NCBI RefSeq assembly: GCF_038396765.1
Contig: NZ_CP150096.1
Coordinates: 6,369,001 to 6,433,000, forward strand
DNA: 64,000 bases
Direction: 5' to 3'
Origin: Chitinophaga caseinilytica
GTDB taxonomy: Bacteria > Bacteroidota > Bacteroidia > Chitinophagales > Chitinophagaceae
Shown: piece after piece, positions 59,881-64,000 of the stretch
Layout: each line of letters opens with the position of its first letter
How positions within the stretch are numbered: position 1 is the stretch's first letter
Translations under genes and position numbers: made by a program
The notes under the pieces: model-generated
Databases searched by the model: none
Told to the model about the DNA's origin: nothing
Seen by the model: only the letters and a program-made list of their open reading frames with translations

Positions 59881-61704
59881 TTACCAACCGGGATTTTGTA
59901 CCAGCGCGCGGTCGCGCTCCATATCGCCCTGACCGATGGGGAAGAGATACATCTTATCTTTCCAGTAGCGTTGCTGCAACAGTTTACGGGTATATAAACC
60001 GGTGAAGGAAAAGCCCTGCCCGTTGTCCGGCGCATTCACGTCGAGCGCATACACGGCGGTGTATTCTGCTTTCCCCAGCAGGAGGCGGCGGGTCAGCGTC
60101 CAGTAGCGGTCGCCTTCGAAGCAAAGCTCCACCATTCTTTCGCGGAGGATATGCTTGCGCATTTCGTCTTTATTGCCCACAGCGCCGCCATACACGGTTT
60201 CAATACCGGGCAGGCCTGCACGGGTGCGCACTTCGTTGAGGTATTTCACGATGTCGGGGTTGGAAGGATCGTATTCGTTGAGCGCTTCCACATAGTCGAG
60301 CAATATTTCCGCATAACGGAAAAGAATAAACGGCGCTTTATGCGGCACTAGCTCCGTATAAATGTTGCTGGTGCTGCTGATTCGCTTGAGGGGCATGTAC
60401 CCTGTGATGCTGTTGCTCCCGTTCTCGCGCTGGCCCGACTTTCCGGAGTAATAAAACTCAATACGCCCCGTTCCGTCTGTGTTTCCGCCGGAAGAGTAAC
60501 GGTTGCGCTCATCGGGTGTGGTGGCGGGAACGATGGTTTTTCCGTTGTATTGAATGAAAGCGTAGAAGCGCGGCTCACGGTTGGCGTACATGTTCCACTG
60601 GCCTTTTTTATGGCCCCAGCTTTCGGCCTGGTTGTTGTCCGCGAAACCGGTTTCCTGGTAAGTGGATGCGGGATCGCTGATGATGCGCCCGTTTTTCATG
60701 GAAAACGCGTCTACCAGGTTCTGGGTGGCGCAATACATGCCGTAGCCGCCGGGCTGCGGGGAGGCGCATTTGGTGAAGCCCCAGCGCCACCAGGTGATCA
60801 CGCCCAGGATGATCTCATCGTTCCAGGCGGTGGTATGCACGTCCCGAACGGATTCGTAGGGATTGAAGGAGCTGCCGCCGTTATCGGTGTTCACGAACAG
60901 TTTGTAGGCGTTCAGGTCGATCACGGCTTTGGCGGCCGCCGCTGCATCGCGCCAGCGATCGGGATTTTTGGAGGCCGGCGCCAGGGGCTTACCGTCCTGG
61001 TTCTTAAAGCTGGCGAAATTGGGATTGCCGTTCCACAGTTCGCTCGCCGCAAGCTGGGCCACTTTCGCCTTGATGGTCAGACAGGCCCCTTTCGTAGGCC
61101 GGCCGTTGTTGCTGATAGATTCCCAGGCAACCGGGAGCCCCGCAGCGGCAGCGTCCATCATTTCATTGATGTACGCCGCACATTCGTCGAACGATGCGCG
61201 GGGATATTTGTTGTAATCGTCGTTCCGGCTCATGATGTCTTTCACGAGCACGAACGGACCGAACTGGCGGAGGAGGAAGAAATAGTAATACCCGCGGAGG
61301 AAGCGGACTTCAGCTTTGTATTGCGCTTTCAGTTCGTCGCTCAGCTGGTTGGAGGGCACTTTATCGATGTTCTGTTCGAACACGAAAGTTTTCCGGATGC
61401 CGGCGTACATGCTGCCCCAGTTGTTGAAGTATCCGGACGCGGGGCTCCAGTTCCCGGCCACCATCTGGCGCGAAGCCGTGGTGCCGATAGACACGTGCGA
61501 TTCGTCGGAAGCGCCCATGGTGGCGAAGTCGCCGCCATCGGTCAGGTACATGTGGCTGTAGGTGTTGTACAGGTAGCCTTCTGCGTTGGCTTTGGTCTGC
61601 CAAACCATTTCCTCGGTCAGCAGGTTATCCGGCTGTTTGTCGAGATATTTCGTACAAGATGCGAAGCAAATGGCCAGCAGCGGAAAAATTATCTTCTTGA
61701 TCAT
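59881..61704 (-). CDS. SusD/RagB family nutrient-binding lipoprotein
   Basis: 607 residues. Lipobox LLAICFASCTKYLDKQPDN (Cys16), then the SusD TPR-like fold: LYNTYSHMYL, LKAQYKAEVRFLRGYYYFFLLRQFGPFVLVKD, IKAKVAQLAASELWNGNPNF, and a C-terminal FILFRYAEILLDYVEALNEYDPSN, LNEVRTRAGLP, LRERMVELCFEGDRYWTLTR. It caps the SusC channel and captures glycans. It follows susC by 18 bp. Confidence 0.95.
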   Translation of the reverse strand: MIKKIIFPLLAICFASCTKYLDKQPDNLLTEEMVWQTKANAEGYLYNTYSHMYLTDGGDFATMGASDESHVSIGTTASRQMVAGNWSPASGYFNNWGSMYAGIRKTFVFEQNIDKVPSNQLSDELKAQYKAEVRFLRGYYYFFLLRQFGPFVLVKDIMSRNDDYNKYPRASFDECAAYINEMMDAAAAGLPVAWESISNNGRPTKGACLTIKAKVAQLAASELWNGNPNFASFKNQDGKPLAPASKNPDRWRDAAAAAKAVIDLNAYKLFVNTDNGGSSFNPYESVRDVHTTAWNDEIILGVITWWRWGFTKCASPQPGGYGMYCATQNLVDAFSMKNGRIISDPASTYQETGFADNNQAESWGHKKGQWNMYANREPRFYAFIQYNGKTIVPATTPDERNRYSSGGNTDGTGRIEFYYSGKSGQRENGSNSITGYMPLKRISSTSNIYTELVPHKAPFILFRYAEILLDYVEALNEYDPSNPDIVKYLNEVRTRAGLPGIETVYGGAVGNKDEMRKHILRERMVELCFEGDRYWTLTRRLLLGKAEYTAVYALDVNAPDNGQGFSFTGLYTRKLLQQRYWKDKMYLFPIGQGDMERDRALVQNPGW

Positions 61705-61722
61705 ATCGGATCTTTGTAACGG

Positions 61723-64000
61723 TTAGAATTGCGCCCTCAGCCCGAGGGTGATGGTCCTGGAATACGGGTACCTCGCGCCGTAGGAGCCCAGTTCGGGGTC
61801 CCACAGTTTGAATTTGGAGAACGTCAGCAGGTTGGTGCCGTTGGCGTATACCTGCAGGTTGCTGATACCCTTGATATGATTGGCGGAGGTGATGATGTTG
61901 TAGGAGATGGAAGCCTGCTTGAGGCGCATGAAGCTTCCGTCTTTCAGCCACCAGTCGCTATCTACGTAGTTATTGTCGGACGTATTGGCGACGGTTAGGC
62001 GGGGGTACCACGCGTCCTGTCGGGGATTTTCCTTCGTCCAGCGGTCATCCATTTTACTGAGGACGCTGGCGGTATACAGGCCGATACCCGCAAAAGGTAC
62101 CACGCCCACGCCGGCCGACGCGCCGGTCCCCGGATCGATCACGGAACCATTGGCCATAATACCAACGTCCGCCACACCGGCGAACAGTGCGGAGATCTCC
62201 CACCTGCGGTAACCGAGGTTCAGGCCGTAACCGTACGACCAAACCGGGAAGCTGGATTTGCCGAGGTAGTCCCTGTCGTTGGCATCCACCACGCCATCGC
62301 CGTTGAGGTCGGTGAACTTGATATCGCCGGGATGCATGGGGCGCATCTGTTCGGGGCTGCGGGCCACGTCATCGTCGTCGGTGAACAGGCCCAGGTTCCT
62401 GTATCCCCTGAACTCGCCGAACATGGTGCCTTCGAATTGCTGGTAGGGGAATAAGGCGACCGGATTGTCTGCATTGATGATCCTGTTGCGAGCGTAAGTA
62501 ACGTTACCGAATAAACGAAGCGTGAAATCCTTGCCCAGTTTCGTGTTATATTCGATACTGCCGTCGAAGCCCTTGTTCTCCATTTCACCGAGGTTGGCAT
62601 AGATGGCGCTGCCGTCATAACCGCCGATGGAGGAGATGGATTGGCGGCCGATGAGGATCTGGCGGCGGCGGTCTTTGAACAAGTCCAGCGTCAGGTTCAC
62701 CTTTTCCCACAATCCCACATCCAGGCCCACGTTCGTTTTGAGGGATGTTTCCCAGGTGAGGCCTTCGGTACCGAAAACGGATACTGCGATACCGCCGAAG
62801 TCAGTAGGGTTCGTTCCGAATCCAATGCCGGATTTACCGGATTCCAGGTAGGTCAGGTAACCGAAGCGGTTACCGTCGAGCACATCGTTACCGGTTTTAC
62901 CTACGGAGAGGCGCAGCTTCAGTAACGAAAACGCCTTTTGCTGTTCCATGAAAGCTTCCTTAGAGATCACCCAACCTGCGGAAACGGCGGGGAACAGGCC
63001 CCAACGCTCCCCTTTCTGGAAATTCTCGGAGCCGGTGGCGCCGAAGTTGCCTTCCAGGAGGTACTTATCCATAAAAGCGTATGTGACGCGGGCCGCGGCG
63101 TTCTGGCTGCGGAACGGGATGGAAGTTTTCAGGTCGCCGGCGCTGCCGATCACGCGGTTGCGGATCGCGCCTACGACCATGGCGCCGATCGAATGCGCAC
63201 CAATAGTACGGTCGTAGTTCACGGTCCCTTCCAGGTACATCATCCTTTCCCCCGAAGAAGAAGAACCATATCCCAGGAACCGGTCGCCGAAGCGCGTTTG
63301 CGAAAGCACGAGGTTGCCGTTCGCATCGCGCCGGTTGGCATACCACAGATCGTTCAGGCCACGGCGCTGGTTGGAGAATTCGCCATAGGAGTCAAACGAG
63401 AACCGCCCGGTAGCCGAAAGCCCGTGCAGTATCCCATCCAAGTTTTGCGTGAGGGAAAGCACCGATTGCACGGAAGGTTTGAATTCCGTAGCGTATCCCT
63501 GGTTCTGCACGAGGTTGAAGGGGTTCACACCAGCGGTATTCGGCGGGCCGGCCGCAAAACCGCCAGGGTATTCGATCGGGTAGGCGATGGGATTGGTGGC
63601 GTAAGCCGAGTACCAGATGCTACCAGCCGAAGCGCCCGGGTAGCGGCTGTTGACCAGCATCGCCGCGAGGTTCAGGGATAAAGTGGTGGTTTTGGTCACG
63701 TTGAGGTCCACATTGCTGCGGAAGTCGTACCGTTTGAAATTCAGGTTGGGATTGTACCCGTTCTTTTTCGTCACGTTGTACTGGCCGTCCTGGTTATAGA
63801 ACGACATGGAAACATAATACCGCATGGCCTCTCCACCGCCAGATACGTTCACGTTCGAGTTGGTCATCGGCGTCCAGGGTTTGTAGATCTCACCGATCCA
63901 GTCCACGTTCGGATAAATATAGGGATCCAGGCCACTGGCGGTTTTAGCGATGGTCTCTTCGGAATATTGCGGCTGTTCGCCCATGTTGGTGCGCGCTTCG
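61723..64000 (-). CDS. SusC/RagA TonB-dependent receptor (partial)
   Basis: The C-terminal about 759 residues of a SusC-type receptor; the 5' part (signal, carboxypeptidase-like domain, TonB box and most of the plug) lies beyond the window. Visible are WIGEIYKPWTPMTNSNVNVSGGGEAMRYYVSMSF, the barrel strands, GERWGLFPAVSAGWVISKE, VNLTLDLFKDRRRQILIGRQ, PGDIKFTDLNGDGVVDANDRDYLG and the C-terminal SRTITLGLRAQF. With SusD it forms the outer-membrane glycan importer of this locus. Confidence 0.95.
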   Translation of the reverse strand, partial: EARTNMGEQPQYSEETIAKTASGLDPYIYPNVDWIGEIYKPWTPMTNSNVNVSGGGEAMRYYVSMSFYNQDGQYNVTKKNGYNPNLNFKRYDFRSNVDLNVTKTTTLSLNLAAMLVNSRYPGASAGSIWYSAYATNPIAYPIEYPGGFAAGPPNTAGVNPFNLVQNQGYATEFKPSVQSVLSLTQNLDGILHGLSATGRFSFDSYGEFSNQRRGLNDLWYANRRDANGNLVLSQTRFGDRFLGYGSSSSGERMMYLEGTVNYDRTIGAHSIGAMVVGAIRNRVIGSAGDLKTSIPFRSQNAAARVTYAFMDKYLLEGNFGATGSENFQKGERWGLFPAVSAGWVISKEAFMEQQKAFSLLKLRLSVGKTGNDVLDGNRFGYLTYLESGKSGIGFGTNPTDFGGIAVSVFGTEGLTWETSLKTNVGLDVGLWEKVNLTLDLFKDRRRQILIGRQSISSIGGYDGSAIYANLGEMENKGFDGSIEYNTKLGKDFTLRLFGNVTYARNRIINADNPVALFPYQQFEGTMFGEFRGYRNLGLFTDDDDVARSPEQMRPMHPGDIKFTDLNGDGVVDANDRDYLGKSSFPVWSYGYGLNLGYRRWEISALFAGVADVGIMANGSVIDPGTGASAGVGVVPFAGIGLYTASVLSKMDDRWTKENPRQDAWYPRLTVANTSDNNYVDSDWWLKDGSFMRLKQASISYNIITSANHIKGISNLQVYANGTNLLTFSKFKLWDPELGSYGARYPYSRTITLGLRAQF

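Overview
The window looks like chromosome from a GC-rich member of the Bacteroidota, most likely family Chitinophagaceae and probably close to Chitinophaga. The evidence is a type IX secretion (T9SS) PorV porin with T9SS C-terminal sorting domains, a SusC/SusD pair, IPT/TIG lipoproteins, promoters of the TTTG-N19-TAnnTTTG type, and little Shine-Dalgarno signal. The genus is inference; no rRNA lies in the window.

Layout. 1-9.7 kb: two paralogous exported collagen-like proteins flank a T9SS cargo protein, PorV and a small secreted protein. 9.7-11.3 kb: decayed tandem copies of a small DUF6934-type gene pair, then a roughly 65-bp tandem repeat array behind rpsG. 11.3-23.3 kb: rpsL-rpsG, ilvE, a rdgB/thioesterase/nitroreductase run, glpD, a second repeat array behind glpK, a PadR regulator, a GH125 mannosidase, a DUF985 cupin and a PepSY membrane protein. 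23.4-29.1 kb: a highly structured GC-rich intergenic element, a TetR/HMA-like/MFS operon, and a TetR-UbiB kinase pair. 29.1-32.2 kb: a three-gene, translationally coupled isoprenoid operon (UbiA prenyltransferase, class I isoprenoid synthase, exported protein with a DxDDT motif). 32.4-36.0 kb: an NAD-salvage operon (NrtR-like regulator with a palindromic operator, nadV, kptA, prs). 36.9-38.2 kb: a short lipoprotein-like peptide ending CPACGMG followed by a DUF692/MNIO oxidase, a probable RiPP-type metallopeptide system. 38-51.6 kb: mostly single-gene units, including an APH(6)-like kinase, YqgE, a B12-binding radical SAM protein and a DUF2809 gene; two of these promoters share a 25-bp operator. 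51.6-54.4 kb: an AT-rich accessory island beside tRNA-Met, with a pentapeptide protein, a broken Shedu-like (DUF4263) defence gene, and a TacA/TacT-like toxin-antitoxin pair with its operator. 54.6-64 kb: an MFS transporter, a NIPSNAP protein and a SusC/SusD locus with an NHL/TIG lipoprotein and a parallel beta-helix protein.

Five genes and one decayed gene copy are interrupted by single-base shifts at homopolymers (C6 at 7618, T7 at 9854, A6 at 30234, A7 at 53019, A7 at 54013, and a CCC/AAAA site near 57135-57144). In each, a one-base change restores a family-typical protein. This suggests residual sequencing error, although phase variation or real decay is possible for individual cases, so the 'pseudogene' calls should be read with that in mind.

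The best candidates for an undescribed system are the MNIO/CPACGMG peptide pair with no separate partner gene, the UbiA/class I/DxDDT isoprenoid operon, and the terminator-anchored tandem repeat arrays that follow rpsG and glpK.
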